Position numbers and translations under genes: made by a program. This document shows positions 10,864-19,813 of a stretch of 64,000 bases of DNA, piece by piece; position 1 is the stretch's first letter; every line of letters starts with the position of its first letter. The notes under the pieces were generated by a model. The model was given only the letters and a program-made list of their open reading frames with translations, was not told where the DNA came from and made no database searches. Origin of the DNA: Mariprofundus ferrinatatus (GTDB lineage Bacteria > Pseudomonadota > Zetaproteobacteria > Mariprofundales > Mariprofundaceae); the NCBI RefSeq assembly GCF_002795825.1, contig NZ_CP018800.1:62001-126000 (forward strand), written 5' to 3'.

Positions 10864-12186
10864 ATGCATACCCTCAAAATCGGCTGGCTGTTGCCGGCAC
10901 TGTTAAGCTTAACCTCGGTGGCCGTTTCGGAGCCGCTAACGCTGCAACGGGCGGAGACACTGGCGCTGCAGCACAACCCGGGCCTGCAAGCCCAGGGGCA
11001 GCAGGCCGAAGCGATGCGGAGTGTTCCAGCGCAGGCAGGCGCGCTTCCTGACCCGACGCTGACTCTGAGCGCGCTGAACCTTCCGGTCGATTCGTTCTCC
11101 ACCAGTCTGGAGAGCATGACCCAGCTTCAGGTGGGTATATCCCAGTCACTTCCCTTTCCTGGAAAGCTGGGGCTTAAGCAGCAGGCGGCTGAAGAGCTTG
11201 CAGCAGCAGCTGAAAGTGATACTGAAGAGTTCCGCCTGCAGCTGCTTCGCCATGTGCGGGAGCGCTGGTGGAATCTTGTCTATCTGGATCGGGCACTAGG
11301 GCTGGTGCGTCACAACCAGACGCTGTTGCGTCATCTGATACGGGTTGCAGAAGCCAAATACAAAACCGGAGGCGGGTTGCAGCAGGATGTACTGCTGGCC
11401 CAACTGGAGCTCTCCAAGCTTCTGGAGCGGGAGCTGTCCCTGCAATCGGACCATCTGCGAGAGCAGGCGGAACTGAACAGGTTGCTTGGCCGGGCTAGCA
11501 CCATGCCGATTGATCTGCCCCGAGTTCTGCCTGAGAGCGATATGGGCCCTGTCGACATCGCGGCTCTGAAAAGCTGGGCTGAAGAGCACAGGCCAATCCT
11601 AAAAGGTTTTGGGCGCCGCATCGCGGCAGCGGATGCCATGGTTTCACTTGCCGAAAAGGATTATTACCCCGATTTCAAGCTGGGCGCAGCTTATGGATTC
11701 CGTCAGGGCATTAATCCGGCTAACCGCCAGTCACGCCCCGATCTGGCATCGCTGAGCCTCTCGATCAATATGCCGTTTAACAGCGGCGGCAAACAGGATC
11801 GTGCACTTGACCAGCGGAGAGCGGAGAAAGAGCGGACCCGTCTGTCCAGACAGGATGCTGTGAACCGGGTACATGCGGAGATCGATATTGCCGCAGCAGA
11901 ACTTGCCATGGCGCTGGATCAGTTGTCGCTGTTTCAGCATGGCATCATTCCGCAGGCGCGCCAGACGACAGCTTCCATGCTGGCCGGATATCAGGTGAAC
12001 AAGGTCGATTTCCTTAATCTGATTCGAGCACGCCTCAACGAGTTCAACAACGACATTCAATACTGGCACCTCTACGCCCGGGCCGGACAGGCAAAGGCCA
12101 GTCTTGCTGCGGCATCCGGAAAGGAGTTTTCGGAGGGCGCCCGCATATTTGGACAAACAAACACTGAGATTGGGAGCATCCGATGA
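10864..12186 (+). CDS. cusC: Outer-membrane efflux channel, TolC/CusC-like
   Basis: A 440-residue outer-membrane factor with a signal peptide at residues 1-22 and two OEP repeats made of long amphipathic helices (RVAEAKYKTGG...ELNRLLGR in the first repeat). It forms the trimeric channel of an RND tripartite pump. The AGGAGG five bases before the ATG at 10864 decides this start over an in-frame ATG at 10834. The stop overlaps the start of the adaptor gene (ATGA). Substrate is inferred from the CusA partner: monovalent Cu/Ag or another heavy metal. Confidence 0.88.
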   Translation: MHTLKIGWLLPALLSLTSVAVSEPLTLQRAETLALQHNPGLQAQGQQAEAMRSVPAQAGALPDPTLTLSALNLPVDSFSTSLESMTQLQVGISQSLPFPGKLGLKQQAAEELAAAAESDTEEFRLQLLRHVRERWWNLVYLDRALGLVRHNQTLLRHLIRVAEAKYKTGGGLQQDVLLAQLELSKLLERELSLQSDHLREQAELNRLLGRASTMPIDLPRVLPESDMGPVDIAALKSWAEEHRPILKGFGRRIAAADAMVSLAEKDYYPDFKLGAAYGFRQGINPANRQSRPDLASLSLSINMPFNSGGKQDRALDQRRAEKERTRLSRQDAVNRVHAEIDIAAAELAMALDQLSLFQHGIIPQARQTTASMLAGYQVNKVDFLNLIRARLNEFNNDIQYWHLYARAGQAKASLAAASGKEFSEGARIFGQTNTEIGSIR

Positions 12187-13622
12187 ATTCAAAAAATCTG
12201 TTGATGATGGCATCTGTTTTGATAGCGGGCCTCACTATTGGATATCTGTTGCCTGATCATGCGACGAGCAGCAACGAGGAGCGGGTTGACCGTGATGATG
12301 GCCCCTGCCCTGGCGGGGGAGAACCCCTTGCCTGGCGAAACCCGATGAACCCAGCCGTCACTTCTCCGGTTTTCACCCGCGATGAGATGGGTATGGACTA
12401 CCTGCCGGTCTGTGCTGACGGGGTAAGCCGTCCCGGGGGCGCCGGGAGTGTAACCATAGATCCGACCATGGCTCAGAACATCGGCGTGCGTACTGTGGTT
12501 GCCGAGCAGAAAACCATCTCCCGGGATATACGTACTGTCGGTCGCGTCACCATGGATGAGCAGCGGGTGGCGCGTTTGCATCCCAAGGTCGAGGGCTGGG
12601 TGGAAAAGCTGTTTATCGACAGAACCGGTGAACAGGTAGGCAAAAACACGATGCTACTGGCGATCTATTCACCACAGCTTGTGGCAAGTGGCGAGGAGTA
12701 CCTGCTGGCGCTGAGAAACTGGCAGAAACTCAAAAACAGTCCGTTTACCGATATCAGGGAGGGCGCAAAACGGCTGCTTTCCACCTCGCTGGAGCGCTTG
12801 AAGCTGCTGGACGTGCCTGAACATCAGTTAAAAGAGATCCGTACAACAGGGCGCGTACCTAAAGCACTGCATATTCATTCACCCTTTGATGGCATCGTCA
12901 TGAATATCGGTGTCCGTGAAGGTCAACGCATCACGCCGGAAACAGAGCTGTATATGGTCGCCGATCTCACGCGTGTATGGGTGCAGGTGGATGTGTATGA
13001 AGATGAACTGCCCTGGGTTCGTCTCGGCGATGAGGCCGAGATGCGCCTGTCGGCAGCGCCCGGCCGCGTATTCAAAGGCAAACTGAGTTACATCTACCCT
13101 TATCTGGATGGCAAAACCCGCACCAACAAGGTACGTATTGAGTTCGCCAATCCTGATCTGGCGCTAAAGCCTGAGATGTTTGCCAACGTTACACTCAAGC
13201 CATCGCGCACAGTGAATGCCGTAGTGGTTCCGTCTGAAGCAATCGTGCGCACTGGAATGCGGAATCAGGTGTTCGTACAGCGATCAGAAGGAAGGTTTGA
13301 ACCACGAATCGTGGAGCTTGGGCTGCAGTCGGACGGGGGAGTGCAGATTCTCTCGGGCATCAAAGAGGGCGAAGCAGTCGTGACCAGCAGCCAGTTTCTT
13401 ATCGACTCGGAGTCCAAGCTGAAAGAGGCCACTGCCAAGATGCTCTCGATCGGAGCCTCCTCCTCTGACTCCCAGGTTGAGGCTGTGCCTGAGGCAAGCA
13501 TGGATGGGGGCCATCAACATATGATTCACAGCCATTCGCCTGACGAGAAGCCCGAAGCTGGTGCGCATGCGCCGGCCGAAGGGCATATGCAGATGCATCA
13601 TCAGACGGGTGAGATGCCATGA
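12183..13622 (+). CDS. cusB: RND heavy-metal efflux adaptor, CusB-like, with metal-binding ends
   Basis: A 479-residue periplasmic membrane-fusion protein. Residues 1-22 form a signal/anchor helix. Residues about 42-78 carry a heavy-metal-binding domain resembling YHS/HMBD modules (Cys, NPMNP, DEMGMDYLPVC). The HlyD-type core with lipoyl, hairpin and beta-barrel parts follows (HSPFDGIVMNIGVREGQ near 238). The last 40 residues are low in complexity and packed with His and Met (HQHMIHSHS, HMQMHHQ), a probable metal-binding tail. It links CusC to CusA. The stop overlaps the cusA start (ATGA). Confidence 0.9.
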   Translation: MNSKNLLMMASVLIAGLTIGYLLPDHATSSNEERVDRDDGPCPGGGEPLAWRNPMNPAVTSPVFTRDEMGMDYLPVCADGVSRPGGAGSVTIDPTMAQNIGVRTVVAEQKTISRDIRTVGRVTMDEQRVARLHPKVEGWVEKLFIDRTGEQVGKNTMLLAIYSPQLVASGEEYLLALRNWQKLKNSPFTDIREGAKRLLSTSLERLKLLDVPEHQLKEIRTTGRVPKALHIHSPFDGIVMNIGVREGQRITPETELYMVADLTRVWVQVDVYEDELPWVRLGDEAEMRLSAAPGRVFKGKLSYIYPYLDGKTRTNKVRIEFANPDLALKPEMFANVTLKPSRTVNAVVVPSEAIVRTGMRNQVFVQRSEGRFEPRIVELGLQSDGGVQILSGIKEGEAVVTSSQFLIDSESKLKEATAKMLSIGASSSDSQVEAVPEASMDGGHQHMIHSHSPDEKPEAGAHAPAEGHMQMHHQTGEMP

Positions 13623-16600
13623 TCCGCAAGTGCATTGAAGCATCAATCCGTAACCGCTTCCTGGTGTTGGCCGTTACCGTCATCGTAGCAGTGGCTGGCA
13701 TACAGGCGATGCGCGCAACCCCTTTGGATGCCATCCCGGATCTTTCCGATGTGCAGGTGATTGTCTTTACCGATTACGCCGGTCAGGCACCGCAGGTGGT
13801 AGAGGATCAGGTCACCTATCCGCTGACCACGGCCATGCTCTCGGTGCCCAATACCAAGGTGGTGCGCGGTTATTCGTTCTTCGGATTTTCGATGGTGTAC
13901 GTGATTTTCGAGGATAACACAGACATGTACTGGGCGCGTGCGCGTGTGCTGGAAAATCTGAATTTTTCCCGTGACAGACTGCCACCATCTGTCTCTCCGC
14001 GATTAGGGCCGGATGCCACAGGTGTCGGCTGGATCTATGAGTATGCACTGGTCGATAGAAGCGGCCATCTCGACCTGGCGCAATTGCGTTCGCTGCAAGA
14101 CTGGTACATGCGCTACCCGCTGCAGACCGTTGAGGGTGTGGCCGAAGTCGCTTCGATAGGAGGCTTTGTAAAACAGTATCAGGTAGAGGTTGATCCTGAT
14201 GCGCTGGCTGCCTTCAATATTCCTCTCTCCAGGGTGAAACAGGCGATTGCCCGCAGCAATAATGATGTTGGCGGTCGTCTGATAGAGATGGGGGAAACCG
14301 AGTACATGGTGCGCGGTCTGGGTTATATCCGCTCGATCGCCGATCTTGAAATTACGCCGATTGGGGTGGATGAACACGGAACGGCGATTTTTCTCCGGCA
14401 GGTGGCGAATATTCACCTGGGCCCGGAACTAAGGCGTGGTGCTGCAGATCTCAACGGTGAGGGTGAAGTTGCCGGTGGCGTCGTGGTGATGCGATATGGT
14501 GAAAATGCAAAGGCCACCATAGAAAAAGTGCGTCTCAAACTCGATGAGCTTGCCAAAGGTCTGCCCGAAGGTGTGGAGATTGTGCCGGTGTATGATCGCG
14601 GTGCATTGATCGAACGCGCCGTGGACAACCTGAGCGAGAAACTGATTGAGGAGTCCATCGTCGTGGCGCTGGTTTGCCTGCTCTTTCTTATGCATGCACG
14701 CAGTGCGCTTGTGGCGATTGTCTCGTTGCCTGTCGGTATCCTGATGGCCTTTCTGATGATGCAGTGGCAGGGGATTTCAGCCAACATCATGAGCCTTGGC
14801 GGCATCGCGATTGCCATAGGTGCCATGATTGATGGTGCGATCGTGATGATTGAAAATGCCCACAGACATCTGGAGCGGGCAGGTGAAGATATTTCCGCAT
14901 CTGCACGATGGGGTGCCGTGCTGGCATCTACCAAAGAGGTCGGGCCGGCACTGTTTTTTTCACTGTTGATTATCACCGTTTCGTTTCTGCCGGTGTTTAC
15001 ACTTCAGGCTCAGGAGGGGCGCCTTTTTTCGCCGCTCGCCTTTACCAAAACCTACGCCATGGGCGCAGCCGCACTGTTGGCGGTGACACTTGTACCGGTT
15101 CTGATGGGGTTGTTTATTCGTGGGCGCATCCCTGCTGAAGCGCGCAACCCGCTGAACAGATTGCTTCAGAAGATGCATACACCACTGTTGGATCTGGCTG
15201 TGTCTGCCCGGTCTCTGACTGTTGTGCTGGCACTTCTGCTGCTGGCAGTGACTGCATACCCGGTGATGAAGATCGGTTCTGAGTTTATGCCGCCGCTGGA
15301 TGAGGGCGATATCCTCTACATGCCGACCACCTTCCCAGGCATTTCGATCACCAAGGCACGGGAGCTGCTTCAGCAGACCGACCGTATTCTGAAAACCTTC
15401 CCTGAGGTCGAATCGGTATTCGGAAAGGTTGGGCGTGCGGAAACGGCGACCGATCCTGCGCCTTTGTCGATGCTGGAAACGACAATCCGACTGAAGCCGA
15501 AAGAGGCCTGGCCCGATCCTGATAAAACCACACGGCAGCTGATGGGGGAGATGGATGCCGCGACTCAACTCCCCGGGCTCGCCAATGCCTGGACTTATCC
15601 GGTCAAGACACGAATTGATATGCTCTCAACCGGAATCAAAACACCGATTGGCATCAAGGTATCCGGCGCGGATCTCGAAACGCTTGAAAGGGTCGCCGGC
15701 AATATTGAACAGGTATTGAAAAGGCATCCTGACACCCTGTCTGCTTTTGCCGATAAGGCCGCTGGCGGCTACTACCTCGATTTCAATATCAGGCGTGATG
15801 AGGCAGCTCGTTACGGCCTCACTGTTGGTGATGTGCAGGATGTCATCTCCAGTGCCATTGGTGGAATGAATGTAACAACAACCATTGAAGGGCTGGAGCG
15901 CTATCCGGTTAATGTGCGCTACCCGCGTGAATTGCGGGATAACCTGCAGTCGCTCAAGCGTGTTCTGGTGCCAACGCCTACAGGTGCACAGGTTCCTCTT
16001 TCGCTTGTTGCCGATCTGCAGCTCGGGCGTGGTCCACCATCGATCAAAACAGAGAATGCGCGTCCGAATGCCTGGGTTTATGTCGACATTAAAACCAGCG
16101 ATATCGGTGGTTTTGTGCAGGAAGCCAAACAGATGGTGAATGAGCAGGTGAAGGTTCCTGTCGGTTACACCATCAGTTGGTCCGGCCAGTTTGAATACAT
16201 GGAGCGGGCTGCTGCCAGACTGCAGATCGTGGTTCCGGCAACAGTTGTAATTATCTTCCTGCTGCTCTGGCTTAACTTTCGCAACCTCCTGGCGCCTGTG
16301 GTGGTGATGCTGTCCATTCCCTTCGCATTAATCGGAGGCTTCTGGCTGGTCTGGTGGCTGGGATATAACCTCTCGGTTGCCGTGGCCGTGGGTTTTATCG
16401 CGCTGGCTGGCGTCGCCGCTGAGATCGGCGTACTGGTGCTTACATTTATTGATCACGCCATAGATTCACGGCGGTCAGAAACGGGTGCTCCGCTGAACCA
16501 GAAGGCGCTTTGGCAGGCTGTGCAGGAAGGTGTTGGAAAGCGCGTACGCCCGATTGCCATGACTGCTACAGCCGTGATTGCAGCTCTGTTGCCGATCATG

Positions 16601-16762
16601 TGGGGTGCTGGCAGCGGATCCGATGTGATGCAGCGCATCGCCGCTCCGATGATTGGTGGCATGGTCACTACGACCCTTCTTTGCCTGGTTGTGCTACCGG
16701 TGGTTTATGGTCTGCTGCTACAGTGGCAGGATAGGGCCTCCATTGATCCGGATGACAGATAG
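13619..16762 (+). CDS. cusA: RND heavy-metal efflux transporter, CusA/CzcA family
   Basis: A 1047-residue proton-driven RND pump with twelve membrane helices and two large periplasmic loops. The signature around GAMIDGAIVMIENAHRHLE near residue 405 (with the proton-relay Asp) identifies the heavy-metal-efflux subfamily, as does RATPLDAIPDLSDVQVIV near the N-terminus. It pumps metal ions from periplasm or cytoplasm through the CusB/CusC conduit. The Met-rich partners and DUF411 neighbour favour Cu(I)/Ag(I) over Co/Zn/Cd, but the metal is inferred. Confidence 0.94.
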   Translation: MIRKCIEASIRNRFLVLAVTVIVAVAGIQAMRATPLDAIPDLSDVQVIVFTDYAGQAPQVVEDQVTYPLTTAMLSVPNTKVVRGYSFFGFSMVYVIFEDNTDMYWARARVLENLNFSRDRLPPSVSPRLGPDATGVGWIYEYALVDRSGHLDLAQLRSLQDWYMRYPLQTVEGVAEVASIGGFVKQYQVEVDPDALAAFNIPLSRVKQAIARSNNDVGGRLIEMGETEYMVRGLGYIRSIADLEITPIGVDEHGTAIFLRQVANIHLGPELRRGAADLNGEGEVAGGVVVMRYGENAKATIEKVRLKLDELAKGLPEGVEIVPVYDRGALIERAVDNLSEKLIEESIVVALVCLLFLMHARSALVAIVSLPVGILMAFLMMQWQGISANIMSLGGIAIAIGAMIDGAIVMIENAHRHLERAGEDISASARWGAVLASTKEVGPALFFSLLIITVSFLPVFTLQAQEGRLFSPLAFTKTYAMGAAALLAVTLVPVLMGLFIRGRIPAEARNPLNRLLQKMHTPLLDLAVSARSLTVVLALLLLAVTAYPVMKIGSEFMPPLDEGDILYMPTTFPGISITKARELLQQTDRILKTFPEVESVFGKVGRAETATDPAPLSMLETTIRLKPKEAWPDPDKTTRQLMGEMDAATQLPGLANAWTYPVKTRIDMLSTGIKTPIGIKVSGADLETLERVAGNIEQVLKRHPDTLSAFADKAAGGYYLDFNIRRDEAARYGLTVGDVQDVISSAIGGMNVTTTIEGLERYPVNVRYPRELRDNLQSLKRVLVPTPTGAQVPLSLVADLQLGRGPPSIKTENARPNAWVYVDIKTSDIGGFVQEAKQMVNEQVKVPVGYTISWSGQFEYMERAAARLQIVVPATVVIIFLLLWLNFRNLLAPVVVMLSIPFALIGGFWLVWWLGYNLSVAVAVGFIALAGVAAEIGVLVLTFIDHAIDSRRSETGAPLNQKALWQAVQEGVGKRVRPIAMTATAVIAALLPIMWGAGSGSDVMQRIAAPMIGGMVTTTLLCLVVLPVVYGLLLQWQDRASIDPDDR

Positions 16763-16783
16763 AGTCTGAGAAAAGGAGTTGTG

Positions 16784-17254
16784 ATGGTGTTAAATCGTAC
16801 ATATAAAAGCGTGAAGGGTCTGATGGTTGCGGCGATTGCAGTGCTGCTCATCTCCTGCAATGCGAGCGAAAAGGTCCTGGCTACCGAGGTGGTGATGTAC
16901 AAGGATCCCAATTGTGGCTGCTGCGGGGACTGGGCCAAACACCTTCGTAACGAAGGGTTTACTGTGATCGAGAAAAACTCTGATGATATGGCACAGGTTA
17001 AGCGCGATCATGGCATTTCCCCTCAACTGGCTTCCTGCCATACCGCTACAGTCGGCAGTTATGTCATCGAGGGTCATGTTCCGGCTGGGGATATTAAACG
17101 GCTCCTGAAAGAAAAGCCGGAAGTGGCTGGCCTTTCAGCTCCGGGTATGCCGCAGAAGTCTCCAGGCATGCAAGCGGAAGGGTTGCCTCCGGAGGGTTAT
17201 GATGTGTTGAGCTTTGATAAGAGCGGCAAGAGTGCTGTCTTCAGCCACTATTAG
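16784..17254 (+). CDS. DUF411 metal-binding lipoprotein
   Basis: A 156-residue DUF411 protein. The N-terminal hydrophobic segment ends in a lipobox-like LLISC (Cys25), so it is probably an outer- or inner-membrane lipoprotein facing the periplasm. The family motif YKDPNCGCCGDW (Cys44, 46, 47) and a conserved SCHT region are present; these cysteines are thought to bind copper. AAAAGGAG five bases before the ATG at 16784 sets the start; a GTG one codon earlier is too close. It follows cusA by 21 bases, so it belongs to the efflux operon and may deliver or buffer metal. Confidence 0.88.
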   Translation: MVLNRTYKSVKGLMVAAIAVLLISCNASEKVLATEVVMYKDPNCGCCGDWAKHLRNEGFTVIEKNSDDMAQVKRDHGISPQLASCHTATVGSYVIEGHVPAGDIKRLLKEKPEVAGLSAPGMPQKSPGMQAEGLPPEGYDVLSFDKSGKSAVFSHY

Positions 17255-17266
17255 GAGAAAATTGTA

Positions 17267-17842
17267 ATGATGAATCACAGGTTCCGGTTCAGGATGAATG
17301 GACTTTTACTTCTGGCAGTTATTCTGGGTCTCTCTGCCTGCAGCGAAGAAGCTGTGCCCACGGCCAAGAAGGGCGAGAGGCTGCCATCGTTTACGATGCA
17401 GTCGATCTCCGGCGAAATGGTGGAGAGCAGCAAGCTCTTTGCCGGCAAGGTGGTGGTGCTCAATCTATGGGCGACATGGTGTCCACCCTGTCGCGATGAG
17501 ATGCCGGATCTCGTCAAGCTTTCAAAGCTTCTTCCTTCGGATAAATTTATGGTGGCAGGCCTTTCTGTCGATAGCAGCCTAGATACGGTGAAGACGTTTG
17601 TGCAGGAGCAGCAGGTAACTTTTCCGATGTACTGGGATCAGGGAGGCAGCAGTATAGCGATGCCGATTTTCAGGTCGCGTGCGTTTCCGGAAACCTTCGT
17701 GCTCAATGCTGAAGGTGTAGTGGTAGAGATGGTGGCGGGTGCTTTTCCCTGGGGTTCACCTGAAGTTGTGGATATTCTTAATGTGATTCAGAAGACCGGA
17801 AAATTGCCGGCCCCTGAGCCTGTGGCTGTCAGCGCCGAATGA
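17267..17842 (+). CDS. TlpA/ResA-like thioredoxin-fold lipoprotein
   Basis: A 191-residue periplasmic thiol-disulfide protein. A lipobox LSAC ends at Cys25, so it is probably a lipoprotein. The active site WCPPC is at residues 71-75, followed by a typical TlpA/AhpC-TSA fold and a cis-proline region near FPETFVL. It could reduce cysteines of metal-binding partners or protect against copper-induced misoxidation; cytochrome c maturation is another common role. It sits 12 bases after the DUF411 gene with its own AGGAG, so it ends the efflux operon. It converges on the phosphatase gene downstream. Confidence 0.88.
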   Translation: MMNHRFRFRMNGLLLLAVILGLSACSEEAVPTAKKGERLPSFTMQSISGEMVESSKLFAGKVVVLNLWATWCPPCRDEMPDLVKLSKLLPSDKFMVAGLSVDSSLDTVKTFVQEQQVTFPMYWDQGGSSIAMPIFRSRAFPETFVLNAEGVVVEMVAGAFPWGSPEVVDILNVIQKTGKLPAPEPVAVSAE

Positions 17843-17849
17843 CCTGATT

Positions 17850-19130
17850 TCAGCGGCTGCGGCCAAGAATCAGCAGTGTAATATCGTCACTCTGTGCCGC
17901 CCCTTCTGTATAGGCGCGAATGCGCTCGATCAGAAAACTCATGCAGGACTCTGCTGTGTCAGGGCACTCATTCAGCCAGGCCAGCAGTCTTCCTTCACCC
18001 AGCATGATGTGGTGTTCATTGCGTGCTTCGGTGATGCCATCGGTGTAGAGAAGTACCATCTCACCGGGCTCCAGTGTTAATCGGTCAACGTCATAACTGG
18101 CATCGAGGATGATGCCGGCCGGTGGCCCTGACGCCTCATTGTGTTGCCAGATACGCTGGCTGAGAATGTGGACCGGTGGAAGGTGTCCGGCATTGGCGAT
18201 CTCAATAACACCTGTTTCCGGATCGAGAAGCATCAGAATAAGGCTAACAAACATGCCGTTCTTCGCCTTATTGCAGAGGGTGATGTTTAAACGATTCAGA
18301 ATCTCTGCAGCCGTACCGCCATGGGTCAACTCCATGCGGATATCACTGAGCACTGTGGACATGATCATCGCCGCGGATACGCCTTTGCCGGAGATGTCCC
18401 CGATCAGGTAGGCCATGCGGCCGTCCGGGAGCTGCGCGGCATCGTAGAAGTCCCCGCCCACCTCAAACGCGGTGCTCATGTGAAATGCAACCTGATAGCC
18501 ATCCACCTCGGGCGGCTCTCCTGGCAGAAATGACTCCTGAATCGATTTGGCAAGTTCAAGATCGTGTTGCAGCAGTTGCTGTTGCACCACCCGCTCGTGT
18601 GTGCGGGCGTTGTCGATGGCCACTGCAACCATCTGCACCAGTGACTCCATCAGCTGCTCATCATCATCGGAAAAATCGCCGCCGGTGCGGTTGATTACCT
18701 GGCTGACGCCAATCAGCTTGCCGTGCGCGATAAGCGGAGAGCAGATCATGTTGCGGGTGGTAAAACCCGTTTCCCGGTCGAATTCAGCGTTGAAGCGAGG
18801 GTCAGTATAGACATCGGCAAGCCGCTGCGTCTGCAGATTTTCAGCGACCCATCCGGCAATGCCGCTTCCTCTGGGCAGGCGGCAGATCTCCCTGAGCTGA
18901 TCCTCTTTTTCACCGGAACAGGCGTGGAAAACCAGCTCACCGCTCTGCTCATCATAGAGGAAGAGTGAGCAGCTCTCCGCCTGCATCAGGGACTGGGTTA
19001 TCTCCATGATCTGTTTGAGCAGGGGGCCGAGTTTTAGCTCGCCGGCAATCAGTTGATTGATCTTCAGCGCAGTCCTGAGGCGGTCATTGTCCCGCCGGAG
19101 ATGTTCGATTTTCTCGCTTTCGCTGTTCAA
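17850..19130 (-). CDS. GAF-domain PP2C/SpoIIE serine phosphatase
   Basis: A 426-residue cytoplasmic signalling protein: a short helical N-terminus, a GAF domain at about residues 33-175, a linker coiled coil, then a SpoIIE/RsbU-type PP2C domain from about 205 to the end. The metal-binding Asp motifs are visible in GDISGKGVSAAM and LLYTDGITEA. Such proteins dephosphorylate anti-anti-sigma factors in partner-switching pathways. No RsbV/RsbW partner lies in this window. The start is TTG preceded by an AGGAAGGGG ribosome site. A 12-base perfect palindrome containing TATAAT (19147-19158) lies just upstream and may be the promoter. Confidence 0.87.
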   Translation of the reverse strand: MNSESEKIEHLRRDNDRLRTALKINQLIAGELKLGPLLKQIMEITQSLMQAESCSLFLYDEQSGELVFHACSGEKEDQLREICRLPRGSGIAGWVAENLQTQRLADVYTDPRFNAEFDRETGFTTRNMICSPLIAHGKLIGVSQVINRTGGDFSDDDEQLMESLVQMVAVAIDNARTHERVVQQQLLQHDLELAKSIQESFLPGEPPEVDGYQVAFHMSTAFEVGGDFYDAAQLPDGRMAYLIGDISGKGVSAAMIMSTVLSDIRMELTHGGTAAEILNRLNITLCNKAKNGMFVSLILMLLDPETGVIEIANAGHLPPVHILSQRIWQHNEASGPPAGIILDASYDVDRLTLEPGEMVLLYTDGITEARNEHHIMLGEGRLLAWLNECPDTAESCMSFLIERIRAYTEGAAQSDDITLLILGRSR

Positions 19131-19196
19131 TTCCCCTTCCTCTTCAGGATTATAATCCGGGCAAAAGAGTATCTTAATACGTTTGTGGTCGCTGTG

Positions 19197-19652
19197 CTAT
19201 TGCTCACGCTTGGGCCGGCGAACTGCCTTAACGCGGGCAGGGGTCACAGCGCCATTGCAATGGCCGCAGGTGAGCCTTGCATCAAGCGTTTCTCCGCACT
19301 CCAGATGCACCAGTTCAGTTGTCGTTTCACCTTCGCTGAACAGCCAGCGGTTGCTCCAGCGTTGCATGGATACCAGAACAGGAAAGAGGTCGCGCCCCTT
19401 GATGGTGAGGCGGTATTCATGGCGGAGAGGGCGTTCCTGATAGGGGGTGCGAATCAGCAGTTCCGACTCGACAAGCCGGGCCAGCCGTTGGGATAGTATC
19501 TTCTTGGATATTCCAAGGCTCTTCTGCAGCGCATCAAAACGCCTGACACCGTTAAACAGATCGCGTAGTATGAGAATGGTCCAGCGATCGCCTATAATGT
19601 CCGAAAGGCGACCGATAGGGCATGATGATGGAGAGGGCGTGGCGGCTTCCAT
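19197..19652 (-). CDS. HxlR-family transcriptional regulator
   Basis: A 151-residue winged-helix regulator. The family start SSCPIGRLSDIIGDRWTILI carries the conserved N-terminal cysteine (Cys11) that senses oxidants or electrophiles in several HxlR proteins. The recognition part LGISKKILSQRLARL follows. Unusually, a C-terminal extension holds three cysteines in a zinc-ribbon-like pattern (ECGETLDARLTCGHC) and a basic tail. The ATG at 19652 gives the usual family N-terminus; the frame opens 22 codons further upstream. It is divergent from the thioesterase and isomerase genes, with an array of palindromic sites between them, so autoregulation and control of those genes are likely. Confidence 0.88.
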   Translation of the reverse strand: MEAATPSPSSCPIGRLSDIIGDRWTILILRDLFNGVRRFDALQKSLGISKKILSQRLARLVESELLIRTPYQERPLRHEYRLTIKGRDLFPVLVSMQRWSNRWLFSEGETTTELVHLECGETLDARLTCGHCNGAVTPARVKAVRRPKREQ

Positions 19653-19678
19653 GCCTGTACTATAGCAGGTCGCTAAAG

Positions 19679-19788
19679 GAAACCTACTAAATGGTGATTG
19701 GTTTCTATTTGAAACCAACTTATTTATAGGTATCTATTAGAAACCTACAGGTCATTGTTAGTCTCCTATCGAAACCATTATTGGTTTC
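19679..19788. promoter_or_regulatory. Array of GGTTTC/GAAACC operator-like dyads
   Basis: GAAACC half-sites start at 19679, 19711, 19740 and 19771, spaced 32, 29 and 31 bases, close to three helical turns. Three have a matching left arm five bases away: 19698-19718 is a perfect 8+5+8 palindrome (TTGGTTTC, GAAACCAA), 19727-19747 has one mismatch, and 19758-19778 is weaker. A further GGTTTC at 19783 inverts the last site. Position between a divergent HxlR gene and its neighbours makes these the natural HxlR operators. Confidence 0.75.
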
Positions 19789-19813
19789 GCGGCTTTATCA
19801 AGGAGGAGTTGCG

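Noticed and set aside
14960-15568. 202-codon minus-strand ORF inside cusA
   Set aside because: His/Arg/Gln-rich shadow frame within a clear RND pump.
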